DNA from: Bradyrhizobium guangxiense
Lineage (GTDB): Bacteria > Pseudomonadota > Alphaproteobacteria > Rhizobiales > Xanthobacteraceae
Assembly (NCBI RefSeq): GCF_004114915.1
Contig: NZ_CP022219.1
Coordinates: forward strand, 6,912,501-6,976,500
Direction of reading: 5' to 3'
DNA length: 64,000 bases
The notes under the pieces are model-generated. The model was not told the origin of the DNA. It did not search any database and saw only the letters and a program-made list of their open reading frames with translations. A program made the translations under genes and the position numbers. Positions 48,505 through 58,992 of this stretch are shown here, piece by piece (the first letter of the stretch is position 1; each line of letters starts with the position of its first letter).

Positions 48505-49479
48505 TCACGGATGCAGGATCACCTTGCCCATAGCCTGGCGTCCCGCCAGAACCTTCAACGCATCCGCGGTCTGCGCCAGCGGGAAGGTACGATCGACATG
48601 CGACGAAATCTTTCCTTCCGCGGTCCACTTCACGAGCTTCTCGAGATTGGCGCGGTTCTTGGCCGGGTTGAGCCGGGTCCAGGCGCCCCAGAACACACCG
48701 CGGATGTCGCAGCCCTTTAGCAGCGCGAGGTTCAGCGGCATCTTCGGAATGTCGCCGGCGGCAAAGCCGATGACGAGGAAGCGGCCTTCCCAGGCGATCG
48801 AGCGCAGCGCCGCTTCCGCGTAAGCACCACCGACGGGATCGAAGATGATGTCGACGCCCTTGCCGCCGGTGAGCTTGCGCAGACCTTCCTTCAGGTCTTC
48901 CTTGGCGTAGTTCAGCGTCAGCTCGGCGCCATGGGCTTTGGCGAATTCGAGCTTCTCGTCCGACGAGGCGCAGGCGATCACCTTCAACCCCATCAGCTTG
49001 CCGAGCTCGCACGCGGCGAGGCCCGTGCCGCCGGCCGCACCCAGCACCGCGAGCGTCTCGCCCGGTTTCGGGCTGGCGCGATCCTCTAGCGCATGCAGCG
49101 CGGTGCCGTAGATGATGATGATGCCGGCCGCGCGGTCGTAATCGAGATTGTCGGGAATCTTCACGATCGAGGCTGCCGGCAGCGCGATCTTCTCGCGCGC
49201 ACCGTTATGTCCGCAGGACGCGACGACGCGGTCGCCGACCTTCAGATCGGTCACGCCGGGGCCGATGCTCTCGATCACGCCCGCGACTTCCGCGGCCGGC
49301 GAGAACGGAAACGGCGGCTTGATCTGGTATTTGCCCTGAATCATCAGGATGTCGAAGAAGTTCAGCGCCGCGGCCTTGATCGCGATCACCGCTTCGCCCG
49401 GACCCGCCACCGGATCCGGCACGTCGGCGAGCACGAGATCATCGGGCTGGCAATATTGCGAACAGAGGATGGCTTTCAT
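48505..49479 (-). CDS. NADPH:quinone oxidoreductase (zinc-independent MDR family)
   Basis: 324 aa. Medium-chain dehydrogenase/reductase with NFFDILMIQGKYQIKPPFPF and the NADP loop AVLGAAGGTGLAACEL. No zinc-binding cysteines of alcohol dehydrogenases. Reduces quinones or enoyl-type substrates. Start MKAILCSQY at 49479; an upstream frame to 49548 is unlikely. Confidence 0.92.
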   Translation of the reverse strand: MKAILCSQYCQPDDLVLADVPDPVAGPGEAVIAIKAAALNFFDILMIQGKYQIKPPFPFSPAAEVAGVIESIGPGVTDLKVGDRVVASCGHNGAREKIALPAASIVKIPDNLDYDRAAGIIIIYGTALHALEDRASPKPGETLAVLGAAGGTGLAACELGKLMGLKVIACASSDEKLEFAKAHGAELTLNYAKEDLKEGLRKLTGGKGVDIIFDPVGGAYAEAALRSIAWEGRFLVIGFAAGDIPKMPLNLALLKGCDIRGVFWGAWTRLNPAKNRANLEKLVKWTAEGKISSHVDRTFPLAQTADALKVLAGRQAMGKVILHP

Positions 49480-49589
49480 GAAGGCACCTGGGCGTTTCGG
49501 GTGAATTATAGTTGGGTCGTTTCTGCCGGATTTAGTAACAGGCGACAATCGGGATTCTTTGCTGGCCGTTCTGTTCGGCCTATCCTCAC

Positions 49590-49674
49590 GTCATTGCGAG
49601 CGCAGCGAAGCAATCCAGAGTCCGTCCTGCGGAAATAGTCTGGGCGGCTTCCTCGCTTCGCTTCTCGCAATGAC
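49590..49674. repeat. Palindromic repeat, family A
   Basis: GTCATTGCGAGCGCAGCGAAGC at the left and GCTTCTCGCAATGAC at the right; second clear copy of the family seen at 36841. Confidence 0.85.
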
Positions 49675-49702
49675 CATCTCCGCGGAGATAAGGATTCAAA
49701 CG

Positions 49703-50542
49703 ATGTTTGAAACAAGCCTGCTCAGGGACAAGCGCATCCTCGTCACCGGCGGCGGCTCGGGCCTGGGGGCCGCGATGGGACGCCGTTTTCTAAACCTCGG
49801 CGCCGAGCTCGTGATCTGCGGCCGCAAGCGCGACCGGTTGGAAGCAACGGCGGCGGAGATGCGCGAACAGAGCGGCGGCAAGGTCACGACGATGGCGTGC
49901 GACATCCGCGACGGTGCCGCGGTCGACGACATGATGGATCGGATCTGGCGTGAGGCGCCGCTCGATATCCTCGTCAACAACGCTGCCGCGACTTTCATCG
50001 CACAGAGCGAGCACCTCTCGTTCCGCGCCGCGGATGCGATCCTGGCCCCGACGCTGCACGGCGCGATGTATTGCACGCTTGCCGCCGGCAGGCGCTGGAT
50101 CGAGAACAAGCATGGCGGCGTCGTGCTCTCGATCCTCTCGACATCCACCATCACCGGCCGCGCCTTCACCGTGCCGTCGGCGATGGCGAAATCGGCGCTG
50201 CTGGCGATGACCAAAAGTCTCGCCGTGGAATGGGGGCCGAAGGGCATCCGCACCGTCGCCATCGCGCCGGGTCCGTTCCCGACCGCGGGAGCGTCGGGGC
50301 AGCTCCGCCCCCAAGGCCGTGACGAAGGCTGGACCGCGCGCAATCCCCTCGGCCGGACCGGAGCGCACAGCGAGCTGGCCGACCTCGCCGGCTTCCTGGT
50401 CTCGGATCGCGCCGGCTACATCAATGGCGAGATGGTCGTCATCGACGGTGGCGCGCATTTGCGCAGTTCCGGCGCCGAGGATCTGCTCGGCTGGACCGAG
50501 GCGCAATGGGCCGCCCAGCGTGCCGCGCGATCCAAGGTCTAG
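49703..50542 (+). CDS. Short-chain dehydrogenase (2,4-dienoyl-CoA reductase-like SDR)
   Basis: 279 aa. LVTGGGSGLGAAMGRRF, NNAAATF, and SAMAKSALLAMTKSLAVEW, where the catalytic Tyr of Y-x-x-x-K is absent or shifted (S-A-M-A-K). That is typical of the peroxisomal dienoyl-CoA reductase branch, which lacks the Tyr. Start MFETSLLRDK. Adjacent to an MDR oxidoreductase on the other strand. Confidence 0.88.
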   Translation: MFETSLLRDKRILVTGGGSGLGAAMGRRFLNLGAELVICGRKRDRLEATAAEMREQSGGKVTTMACDIRDGAAVDDMMDRIWREAPLDILVNNAAATFIAQSEHLSFRAADAILAPTLHGAMYCTLAAGRRWIENKHGGVVLSILSTSTITGRAFTVPSAMAKSALLAMTKSLAVEWGPKGIRTVAIAPGPFPTAGASGQLRPQGRDEGWTARNPLGRTGAHSELADLAGFLVSDRAGYINGEMVVIDGGAHLRSSGAEDLLGWTEAQWAAQRAARSKV

Positions 50543-50658
50543 TCGGCAACGATACCGCTAACTGCCTTCCCAAATTGGACTTTCCCGGCTATCCCTGCCC
50601 GGGGACAAAGCGCGGCCGGGCCATCTTCCAGTCACAATATTGAGGGAACCACTCCAGC

Positions 50659-51321
50659 ATGTGGCGGGGGCTGATTTTAGCTTTGATGACTGGTGTGGCG
50701 GCCGGGGGAATCGCCGTTTCTGCGCGGGCGCAGACGGCGCAACCGGCGCCCAAATCCAATCCAAAGGAGTCTGCATCGAAACCGGCTGCGCCGACACCTC
50801 ATACGACTGCGAAGCCGGCGGCAAAGCCGGAGAGCAAACCGGCGGGCCCCGCCGCGGCAGTTGCAGGCGGCGCGGAGCCGACCCTGATCGGTCAGTTCGG
50901 CACCTGGGGCGCCTATTCGGCGACGCCCAACGGCAAGAAGGTCTGCTTCGCGCTGGCCAAGCCGTCGTCGTCGAAGACCAATCCGCCGAACCGGCCTCGC
51001 GATCCCGCCTATGCCTTCGTCTCGACCCGGCCGGCCGAGAAGGTGAACAACGAGGTCTCGGTGATGATCGGCTACGCGCTGAAGCCGGGCTCGGAATCCT
51101 CCATCGAGGTCGGCGGTGCCTCCTTCGCGATGTACACGCAAGGCGACGGGCTCTGGATCAAGAACGCGGCCGAGGAGGAGCGGATGGTCGAAGCCATGCG
51201 CAAATCCGCCGATCTCGTGGTCAAGGGCGTCTCGGCCAAGGGCACGGAGACGACCGACACGTTTTCGCTGAAGGGCCTCGCCCAGGCGCTGGACAAGATC
51301 GCCCAGGACTGCAGGCGGTAA
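50659..51321 (+). CDS. IalB-like secreted protein (invasion-associated locus B family)
   Basis: 220 aa. Signal peptide (about 1-24, ARA-QTA), then a long Pro/Lys/Ala linker, and from about residue 74 the IalB domain: FGTWGAYSATPNGKKVCFALAKP, and two late Cys residues. Widespread in Rhizobiales as a periplasmic protein of uncertain role. A disulfide between Cys in VCFAL and QDCRR is possible. Confidence 0.85.
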   Translation: MWRGLILALMTGVAAGGIAVSARAQTAQPAPKSNPKESASKPAAPTPHTTAKPAAKPESKPAGPAAAVAGGAEPTLIGQFGTWGAYSATPNGKKVCFALAKPSSSKTNPPNRPRDPAYAFVSTRPAEKVNNEVSVMIGYALKPGSESSIEVGGASFAMYTQGDGLWIKNAAEEERMVEAMRKSADLVVKGVSAKGTETTDTFSLKGLAQALDKIAQDCRR

Positions 51322-51403
51322 CGCCTAGTCGTTAAGGCTGAGGGCCATGAGGTCGCAATCGGCGCTTCCGATTGCTATATAAGGCCGGTTCCAGATTTCT
51401 TCC

Positions 51404-51482
51404 GTCATTCCGGGCGATGCGCAGCATCGAACCCGGAGTCTCGAGGTTCCGGGTTCAGCTCTTCGAGCTGCCCCGGAACGAC
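51404..51482. repeat. Palindromic repeat, family B
   Basis: GTCATTCCGGGCGATGCGCAGCATCG at the left and CCCCGGAACGAC at the right, with an inner GAACCCGGAGTCTCGAGG/TTCCGGGTTC. It sits directly before rlmN, in its leader region. Confidence 0.8.
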
Positions 51483-51502
51483 CACAGCAATTAGGCCGAT
51501 AG

Positions 51503-52705
51503 ATGCACCCCACGACCGAGCCGCACAACGCAACATTGGTGGAGAAGACTCCCCTCGAAACCTATGTGCCGCCGGCAAAGCCGTCGCTGATCGGCCTGTC
51601 GCGCAGCGAGCTCGCCGATCGTCTCGGCGAGATCGGCGTCGCGCCGGCGCAGCGCAAGATGCGGGTGCAGCAGCTGTGGCACTGGCTCTATTTCCGCGGC
51701 GCCCAGAGCTTCGACGACATGACCTCGATCTCGAAGGGCATCCGCGCCGATCTCGCCCAGAATTTCACGGTCGACCGTCCCGAAGTCGTGGCCGAGCAAA
51801 TCTCCAATGACGGCACCCGCAAATGGCTGCTGCGGCTGCCGAGCGGCGACAACGTGGAGAAGGCGCATGAAGTCGAGTGCGTCTACATCCCCGAGACCGA
51901 TCGCGGCACGCTCTGCGTCTCCTCGCAGGTCGGCTGCACGCTGAACTGCGCCTTCTGCCACACCGGCACGCAACGTCTGGTGCGCAACCTCACCGCCGGC
52001 GAGATCGTCGGCCAGGTCATGGTCGCGCGCGATCGCCTCAACGACTGGGCCGATCGCGAGGATGGTACGCGCCGCGTCACCAACATCGTGATGATGGGCA
52101 TGGGCGAGCCGCTCTACAATTTCGACGCGGTGCGCGACGCGCTCTTGATCGTCGGCGACAATGAAGGCATCGGCATCTCCCGCCGCCGCATCACGCTGTC
52201 GACCTCGGGCGTGGTGCCAAACATCGTCCGCGCCGGCGACGAGATCGGCGTCATGCTTGCGATCTCGCTGCATGCGGTGCGCGACGAGCTGCGCAACGAG
52301 CTGGTGCCGCTCAACCGCAAATATCCGATCAAGGAGCTGCTGCAGGCCTGCCGCGACTATCCCGGCGCCTCGAACGCGCGCCGCATCACCTTCGAATATG
52401 TGATGCTCAAGGGCGTCAACGATTCGCTCGACGATGCAAAACTGCTGGTGAAGATGCTCAAGGGTATTCCCGCCAAGATCAACCTGATCCCGTTCAATCC
52501 CTGGCCCGGCACCGCCTATGAATGCTCGGACTGGGACCAGATCGAGAAATTCTCCGAATACATCTTCAATGCCGGCTATTCCTCGCCGGTGCGCACCCCG
52601 CGCGGCCGCGACATCCTCGCCGCCTGCGGCCAGCTCAAGTCGGAGACCGAAAAGCTCTCGGCGCGCGAACGCCAGGCGCTGCGCGCCATGGCGATGACGG
52701 ATTAA
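51503..52705 (+). CDS. rlmN: Dual-specificity 23S rRNA/tRNA (adenine-C2)-methyltransferase RlmN
   Basis: 400 aa. Radical SAM enzyme that methylates A2503 of 23S rRNA and A37 of tRNAs. Cluster Cys145-x3-Cys149-x2-Cys152 (CTLNCAFC). GMGEPLYNF is the SAM-binding GGE-like motif; the methyl-carrying and catalytic Cys are expected in the C-terminal part ([10 protein letters not shown]). Leader region holds a palindromic repeat. Confidence 0.97.
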   Translation: MHPTTEPHNATLVEKTPLETYVPPAKPSLIGLSRSELADRLGEIGVAPAQRKMRVQQLWHWLYFRGAQSFDDMTSISKGIRADLAQNFTVDRPEVVAEQISNDGTRKWLLRLPSGDNVEKAHEVECVYIPETDRGTLCVSSQVGCTLNCAFCHTGTQRLVRNLTAGEIVGQVMVARDRLNDWADREDGTRRVTNIVMMGMGEPLYNFDAVRDALLIVGDNEGIGISRRRITLSTSGVVPNIVRAGDEIGVMLAISLHAVRDELRNELVPLNRKYPIKELLQACRDYPGASNARRITFEYVMLKGVNDSLDDAKLLVKMLKGIPAKINLIPFNPWPGTAYECSDWDQIEKFSEYIFNAGYSSPVRTPRGRDILAACGQLKSETEKLSARERQALRAMAMTD

Positions 52706-52727
52706 GGATGACAACGTCCTCGATGCT

Positions 52728-52754
52728 CGTCATGGCCGGGCTTGACCCGGCCAT
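52728..52754. repeat. Half copy of palindromic repeat family C
   Basis: CGTCATGGCCGGGCTTGACCCGGCCAT, a near-perfect hairpin (arms ATGGCCGGG/CCCGGCCAT). It could act as the rlmN transcript end. Confidence 0.75.
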
Positions 52755-52769
52755 CTGCGTCTGTGGACT

Positions 52770-52847
52770 GTCATTCCGGGACGCGCGAAGCGCGAACCCG
52801 GAATCTCGAGATTCCGGGTTCCGTGCTGCGCACCGCCCCGGAATGAC
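52770..52847. repeat. Palindromic repeat, family B
   Basis: GTCATTCCGGGACGCGC at the left, GCCCCGGAATGAC at the right, with inner GAATCTCGAGATTC. Shares ends with 22154 and 33884. Sits 16 bases after the partial family C hairpin. Confidence 0.85.
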
Positions 52848-52871
52848 AGTGATCATCATCAGATCCCTCAG

Positions 52872-53366
52872 ATGTCCCTGATCGGCCGCCTCATCGTCAT
52901 CTTCGTCGGCTTTCTTGCCGCCTGCTTCGTCGGCGGCATGATCGTCGTCGTCGCGCTGCTGTTTCCGGAGTTTTCCGATCTCGGTGCCGGTCCGGTCGAT
53001 CAGGGCACGATCGACATCCTGCTCGGCTTCGGCTTCATCTTCGTCTCGGGTTTTGCGCTGGTGCCGGCGGCGGTGATTGTCGCGATCACCGAGGCGCTCT
53101 ACATCCGCAGCGCGCTGGCCTATGCCGTCGGTGGCGGCCTCGTCGGGCTGGCCTGCTATCTCGGCCTCGTCCCGTTCCACTCCGACACGTTGCAGTTCGA
53201 AGGCATCGTCCGGCGTCACCTGGAGATCATGACCGGCGCGGGCATCGTTGCCGGCGTCGTCTACTGGCTGATCGCCGGCCGTAACGCCGGCGCCTGGCGG
53301 ATTCCGCCGCGCCCAGGCAAGCCGCCTCCGCCGCTGCCGTCGAATTCACGGCCGGATGCGCGGTGA
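52872..53366 (+). CDS. Four-helix inner membrane protein of unknown function
   Basis: 164 aa. Hydrophobic segments at about 3-28, 48-72, 82-103 and 115-135; the C-terminal ~30 residues are Pro-rich and basic (RIPPRPGKPPPPLPS). I recognise no domain family. Start at ATG 52872; no good Shine-Dalgarno. The compact topology hints at a transport or signalling partner, but nothing is certain. Confidence 0.7.
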   Translation: MSLIGRLIVIFVGFLAACFVGGMIVVVALLFPEFSDLGAGPVDQGTIDILLGFGFIFVSGFALVPAAVIVAITEALYIRSALAYAVGGGLVGLACYLGLVPFHSDTLQFEGIVRRHLEIMTGAGIVAGVVYWLIAGRNAGAWRIPPRPGKPPPPLPSNSRPDAR

Positions 53367-53377
53367 GTTTCTTACCG

Positions 53378-53522
53378 TCCCCTGGAGGGGGAGGGTCGAT
53401 CGCGCATAGCGCGAGCGGGGTGGGGTGCCAGACTATCCGCGATAGCGGTGCGCGTGGCTTCACCCCACCTCGGTTCGCATTTCGCTTCGCTACATGCGAA
53501 CCGATCCTCCCCCTCCAGGGGA
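53378..53522. repeat. Palindromic repeat, family D (TCCCCTGGAGGGGGAGG ends)
   Basis: The left end TCCCCTGGAGGGGGAGGG (53378-53395) pairs with the right end CTCCCCCTCCAGGGGA (53507-53522). The interior holds GCGCATAGCGCG and GGTTCGCAT/ATGCGAACC hairpins. Single copy in the window. Confidence 0.8.
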
Positions 53523-53580
53523 GGATGGGCACCGCCGGTTGGGGTTTCCATCCCGTTTCCACTCCGCTAAACCGCGCGCC

Positions 53581-54357
53581 ATGAACCGGACTGGACTCTT
53601 CATCGCCCTGGCGTTGTGGCTCGTGATCGGCGTCGTTTTTGGCCTCTATCCCGAGCTCGATCTCAAGCTCGCGTCGCTGTTCTTCGACCCCGAGACGAAG
53701 ACGTTTCCGCTCAAGCTGAACGACTGGGCGGGCTTTGCGCGTGATGCCGCGATGTGGGTCGCCTGGGCCTTCGTGCTGCCGTCGCTCGTGGCGCTGGTGG
53801 TCAAGATGATCAGGCCGGACCGGCCGCTGATGGTGTCGGGACGCGCGATCGTGTTCCTGCTGGCCACGATCATCCTGTCGGCCGGCATCCTGACCAATCT
53901 CACCTTCAAGACCTATTGGGGCCGGCCGCGTCCGGTGGTGGTGACCGAGTTCGCCGGCGACCAGCAGTTCGTGCCGTGGTGGGATCCGCGCGGCGGCTGC
54001 GCGCGCAACTGCTCGTTCTTCTCGGGCGAGGGCGCGACCGCGTTCTGGACGCTGGCGCCGGCCGCGCTGGCGCCGCCGGCATGGCGGCCGCTCGCCTATG
54101 CCGCAGCCGTGATTTTTGGGGCCGTCACCAGCGGGCTGCGCATGGCCTTCGGCGGGCACTTCTTCACCGACGTCTCGATCGCCGGCCTCGTGACTTTCGT
54201 CGTGATCTGGTTCGCCTACGCAGCTATTTACCGCTGGCCGCGGACGCGGTTTTCGGACGAGGCGGTCGATGCCGCCTTGACCCGGCTGAACATGCCCGCC
54301 TACCGGCTCCGCCAGCGCCTGTTCGGCCGCAAGACCAGCCCCGAGCCGTCGGTTTAA
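53581..54357 (+). CDS. PAP2-family membrane phosphatase
   Basis: 258 aa with about six hydrophobic helices. PAP2 motifs: KTYWGRPRPVVV (motif 1, K-x6-RP), NCSFFSGEGATAF (motif 2, with SGE instead of the classical SGH), and SGLRMAFGGHFFTDV (motif 3, S-G-x-x-x-x-x-x-x-H). The Glu at the motif-2 His position recurs in lipid-phosphatase subgroups. Likely dephosphorylates a lipid such as undecaprenyl-PP, PA or lipid A. ATG 53581. Confidence 0.88.
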   Translation: MNRTGLFIALALWLVIGVVFGLYPELDLKLASLFFDPETKTFPLKLNDWAGFARDAAMWVAWAFVLPSLVALVVKMIRPDRPLMVSGRAIVFLLATIILSAGILTNLTFKTYWGRPRPVVVTEFAGDQQFVPWWDPRGGCARNCSFFSGEGATAFWTLAPAALAPPAWRPLAYAAAVIFGAVTSGLRMAFGGHFFTDVSIAGLVTFVVIWFAYAAIYRWPRTRFSDEAVDAALTRLNMPAYRLRQRLFGRKTSPEPSV

Positions 54358-54433
54358 GCCATTAAATGCGTGCCGACGCTCGCGAAATTTGATATTCGCG
54401 CGGTCAAGTTCGCAACCATCATCAGCCCCTTGA

Positions 54434-55789
<1,356 letters not shown>

Positions 55790-55843
55790 CCACCCTGCGA
55801 CGGTGCGATGTGCCGCAACGTCGTGCGTAACAACCAAAACAAG

Positions 55844-55869
55844 AATGGCCGGGATCGCTCCCGGCCATT
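55844..55869. terminator. Bidirectional intrinsic terminator
   Basis: AATGGCCGGGA (55844-55854) and TCCCGGCCATT (55859-55869) form an 11-bp stem with a 4-base loop. T-rich DNA follows on both sides (TTTGCG on + after the stem; TTCTTG on -). Ends argG and the converging OmpA-family gene. Confidence 0.75.
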
Positions 55870-55886
55870 TGCGTTTGTGCGTGCTG

Positions 55887-58069
55887 TTACCGCGGCGGCG
55901 CGGTGCCGGGCGGTGGCGGCGGCAGCGAGGCCTGGCCGCCGTTGAGCAGCGGCGTGATGCGGCGGATCGTGACGCGCCGGTTGATCCGGCTCGGCCCCTG
56001 CGTCTGCTCCTTCAGGTACTGCTCGCCGTAGCCCTGCGACGTCAGGTTTTCCGCGGGCACATTGAACTGCTGCGTCAGCAATTCGGCCGCGGACTGCGCA
56101 CGGCGGTCCGACAGCGACAGATTGTCGACCTCGTTGCCGACCGCGTCGGTGTGTCCCTCGATCAGGAACACCTCGCGCGGGTTGCGCTGGATCGCCTGGT
56201 TGAGGCCGTCGGCGATCACCTGCAGCCGGGCCGCCTGGTCCGGCGGGATGGTCCACGATCCCGTCTCGAAGTTGATCGTGTTGACGTCGATGCTCGGCAT
56301 CTGCATGCGAACATTGGGGCTGTAGCGAATCTCGTCGAGCGAGTAGCGCCGATCGATCCGCTGCACCGGCGGTGCCCGCATCGTCTCGTAGATCACGTCC
56401 GGCGACGCCTCCTCGGCGTCGACGATGTAGCGATCATAGGGAATGTTCACGACCGGCGGCGGCACGTCGACATAGAAGCCGCCGACCGACCGCGGATCGC
56501 GGTAGCTGTTGTCGATGATGACGATCTCGCGCCCGCCGGGGTCCCTGCGGATTCGTCGCAGCAGCGAGCCGTCCGGGCCGACCACGGTGATCACCTCGCT
56601 GCCGTCGGGACGGATCACGACGGTGCGGGTTTCGCCGCCGACGGTGTCGGTGCGGATGTCGCGGGCACCGTAGCGGAAGCGATAGAGATCGTTGCCGCGG
56701 ACGTAGGCCTGTCCGCCGGGATCGCGGATGATGATGCGGTCCGGCTCGGTGTAGACGGTGCGGCCACCCTCAACGATCTCGCGCCGCTGGTTGTGCATAT
56801 CGGCGATGGTCGCGCCGATCACGGCGCCGGCCACGACGCCCGCGCCGATCGCGAGCGGCGTCAGGTCACGCTGCGGCGGACGGGGCGGAGGCGGCAAGGG
56901 TGCTGCGACCGTCGGCGCGGCGCGGAAGGCCGGTGCCACCGTCGGCGGTCTGTATTGTGCCCGGTCGGGCGGCGGCGCTGCGGCCGCAGAGCCGGGGACG
57001 ACCGTCGGAGCTGCAGCGCCGGCGGGAGGTGCCGGCGGCCGCGGCGGAGCGCCAGCTTGCGGTGACGCGGGCGGAGTTCCTGCGGCGGGCCCGCCAGCAG
57101 GAGGTGTTCCGCCCTGCCGTCCCGGTGCGGGTGTCGCGGTGCCGCCTGGAGCGGGCGTCGCCGTCGGAGCCGGCGTGGCTGTCGGGGCTGGTGTTGCGCC
57201 GGCCGGGCCCGGGCGTCCGGACGGCGGGGGCGGAGCGCCGGCGCCTGGTGCCGGCGTGGCGGTCGGAGCGGGCGCGGCACCCGGGGCCGGCGATCCTGCA
57301 GCCGGAGGCGCGCCGGGACGTCCCGGCGGCGGCGCGCCGGGCGTGCTCCCCGGTGCGGGTGTCGCGGTCGGGGCAGGCGTGGTGGTCGGCGCAGGCGCTC
57401 CCGGTCGCGCCGCCGGCGCGGCGGCCGAAGGGGAAGGAGACGGCGTTGCCGTGGGCGCTGGCGCGGGGCGTGCGGACGGAGCCGCTGCGGGGGCGGTGGA
57501 GGCGGAGGTGTTGGAGTCGGGCGAGCCGCTGGCGGCGGGGGCGTGGACGGGGTGTGCTGCTGCGGCGCCGCGGCGGGCGGCGGTGTCGGCGCCGGCCGGG
57601 CTGCAGGCGGCGCAGGAGGCGGCGGTGTCGGTGACGGCCGAGCTGCAGGGGGCGCCGGAGGCGGCGGTGTCGGGGCATGCTGCTGCGGAGCCGCAGCCGG
57701 CGGCGGCGAAGGCTGCTTCGGCGCGGCAGGCGGCGGGGGTGGCGGCGGCGGTGCCGGACGAGCTGCAGGTGGTGGCGGAGGCGGTGGCGGCGCTGCCGGC
57801 CGCGGCGGTGCGGCTGCCGGCGGGGGCGCGGCGGGCGGATGAGGCGGTGCAGCCGCGGGCGGCGGTGCGGTCGGGCGCGCGGGTGCGGCCGGCGGAGCGG
57901 CAGCGGGTCCCTTCGGCGGCTGCTTCGGTTTTCCGTCAGGGCCAGTCTCTTGTGGCTGGGCCTGCGCGACCACGAGCGGCGGCGCACCTTGCGCATGCGA
58001 TGCGGTGTTTACGAATTGCATCGCGGTCAGAGCCGTCGTCGCGAGCAGCACGAAACGAAGATGGGTCAT
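55887..58069 (-). CDS. OmpA-family peptidoglycan-binding protein with huge Pro/Ala-rich linker; one-base frameshift
   Basis: Reads as one protein of about 727 aa if one base is restored. N-terminus: MTHLRFVLLATTALTA signal peptide, then an extended Pro/Ala/Thr region with PPPP runs (frame 1, from 58069). At the G5 tract 57489-57493 (C5 on this strand) the reading continues only in frame 2: before it Pro-rich low-complexity in frame 1; after it PAPTATPAPG-type repeats in frame 2 down to 56939. Then a helix GAGVVAGAVIGATIADM, a segment of DUF-like beta sequence, and the OmpA C-terminal domain IEGHTDAVGNEVDNLSLSDRRA that binds peptidoglycan. An indel in a homopolymer could be sequencing error or real variation. 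If real, the gene is split and the C-terminal part lacks a signal. Confidence 0.85.
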
Positions 58070-58255
58070 GATGGTGAACTTCCCCGGAAGGTTCTTTGAC
58101 GAAGTGTTGGGATGAACGGCTATGCGTTAGGCCGGATTGTGGCGGGCGAAGCGATCGCGGCCCGATTTATTTCTGCACGGAAATCGACTCACTATGATGA
58201 CGTTCATTGCGCATTCAGACGTGGGTTGCAATCGCCTCACATGTGATGCGCCGCC

Positions 58256-58516
58256 TCATTTGTGATTGCGCGGCGGCATCGCATCCGTCGCAGGATTGGG
58301 CGTCAGCGGACCGTTTGGCCCGCGCGACGGAATCTCGTCAGGCCTGCGGCCCGGCAGTTCGTCGGGCCGCGGTGCTTCGCCGGGCTCGTGTACCGGCGGC
58401 GTGATTTCAGGCTGCGGATTGCCGGGCGGAATTCCCGGCGGCGGCTCGGTCGGAGTACCTGGCGTCGAGGGCGGAATCTCGGGCGGTTCGATCGGCATCA
58501 GCATCATCGGGATCAT
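58256..58516 (-). CDS. Small proline-rich protein, likely stress-induced
   Basis: 86 aa from ATG 58516. It begins with a short hydrophobic Met-rich segment (MIPMMLMPI), then repeats of P-x-P and G-I-P-P/T-P-T patterns (IPPSTPGTPTEPPPGIPPGNP). No family recognised, but rhizobia carry many similar proteins. A perfect EcfG promoter lies 16 bases upstream of the first ATG, so the transcript begins close to the start codon (nearly leaderless), or a later Met is used. That site is the main support for a real gene. Confidence 0.6.
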   Translation of the reverse strand: MIPMMLMPIEPPEIPPSTPGTPTEPPPGIPPGNPQPEITPPVHEPGEAPRPDELPGRRPDEIPSRGPNGPLTPNPATDAMPPRNHK

Positions 58517-58531
58517 TGTCCAGAGAACGAT

Positions 58532-58556
58532 AACGACGATGCCGTGCCGATGTTCC
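58532..58556 (-). promoter_or_regulatory. EcfG-type general stress promoter (perfect match)
   Basis: On the minus strand GGAAC (58556-58552), 16 bases, CGTT (58535-58532). Matches GGAAC-N16/17-CGTT exactly and points at the small Pro-rich frame. Confidence 0.75.
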
Positions 58557-58581
58557 GTTTCGCATCGTTTCGAAGCGTGCC

Positions 58582-58968
58582 CTACTCTGGCAGGTGGCAG
58601 ACGGCCTCGATGTTGTGACCGTCAGGGTCGAGCACGAAGGCGCCGTAATAGTTCGGGTGATAATGCGGGCGGATGCCGGGCGGGCCATTGTCGCGTCCGC
58701 CGGCTGCGATCGCCGCCTTGTAGAAGGCGTCGACGGTGGCGCGGTCGCTGGCTGCGATCGCGATATGCACCGGCTTGTTCATGGCACCTTCCGCACCAAA
58801 CCAGAAGTCCGGCTTGCCGTCGGCGCCAAAGCCTGCAGCGGACGCGTGGCCGGTCTGCTCCGCCGTGACTTCCATGATCAGGCCATAGCCGAGCGGCGCC
58901 AGCGCCTTGGCGTAGAACGCCTTCGCGCGTTCATAGTCGGAGACAGAAAAGCCCAAATGATCGATCAT
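58582..58968 (-). CDS. VOC family (glyoxalase/dioxygenase-like) protein
   Basis: 128 aa. Starts MIDHLGFSVSDYERAKAFY (first metal His) and ends with FVLDPDGHNIEAVCH (second metal position Glu). VHIAIAASD in the middle carries another metal-ligand His. Likely a metal-dependent lyase or ring-cleavage enzyme; substrate unknown. 24 bases before the FkbM-type gene's stop. Confidence 0.88.
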   Translation of the reverse strand: MIDHLGFSVSDYERAKAFYAKALAPLGYGLIMEVTAEQTGHASAAGFGADGKPDFWFGAEGAMNKPVHIAIAASDRATVDAFYKAAIAAGGRDNGPPGIRPHYHPNYYGAFVLDPDGHNIEAVCHLPE

Positions 58969-58992
58969 CGCTAGCCTCCGTTGTTGCTCCCG

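Noticed and set aside
57543..57842. Gly-rich + strand frames opposite the Pro-rich gene
   Set aside because: Reverse complement of Pro/Ala codons gives Gly/Cys-rich readings; an artefact of composition.
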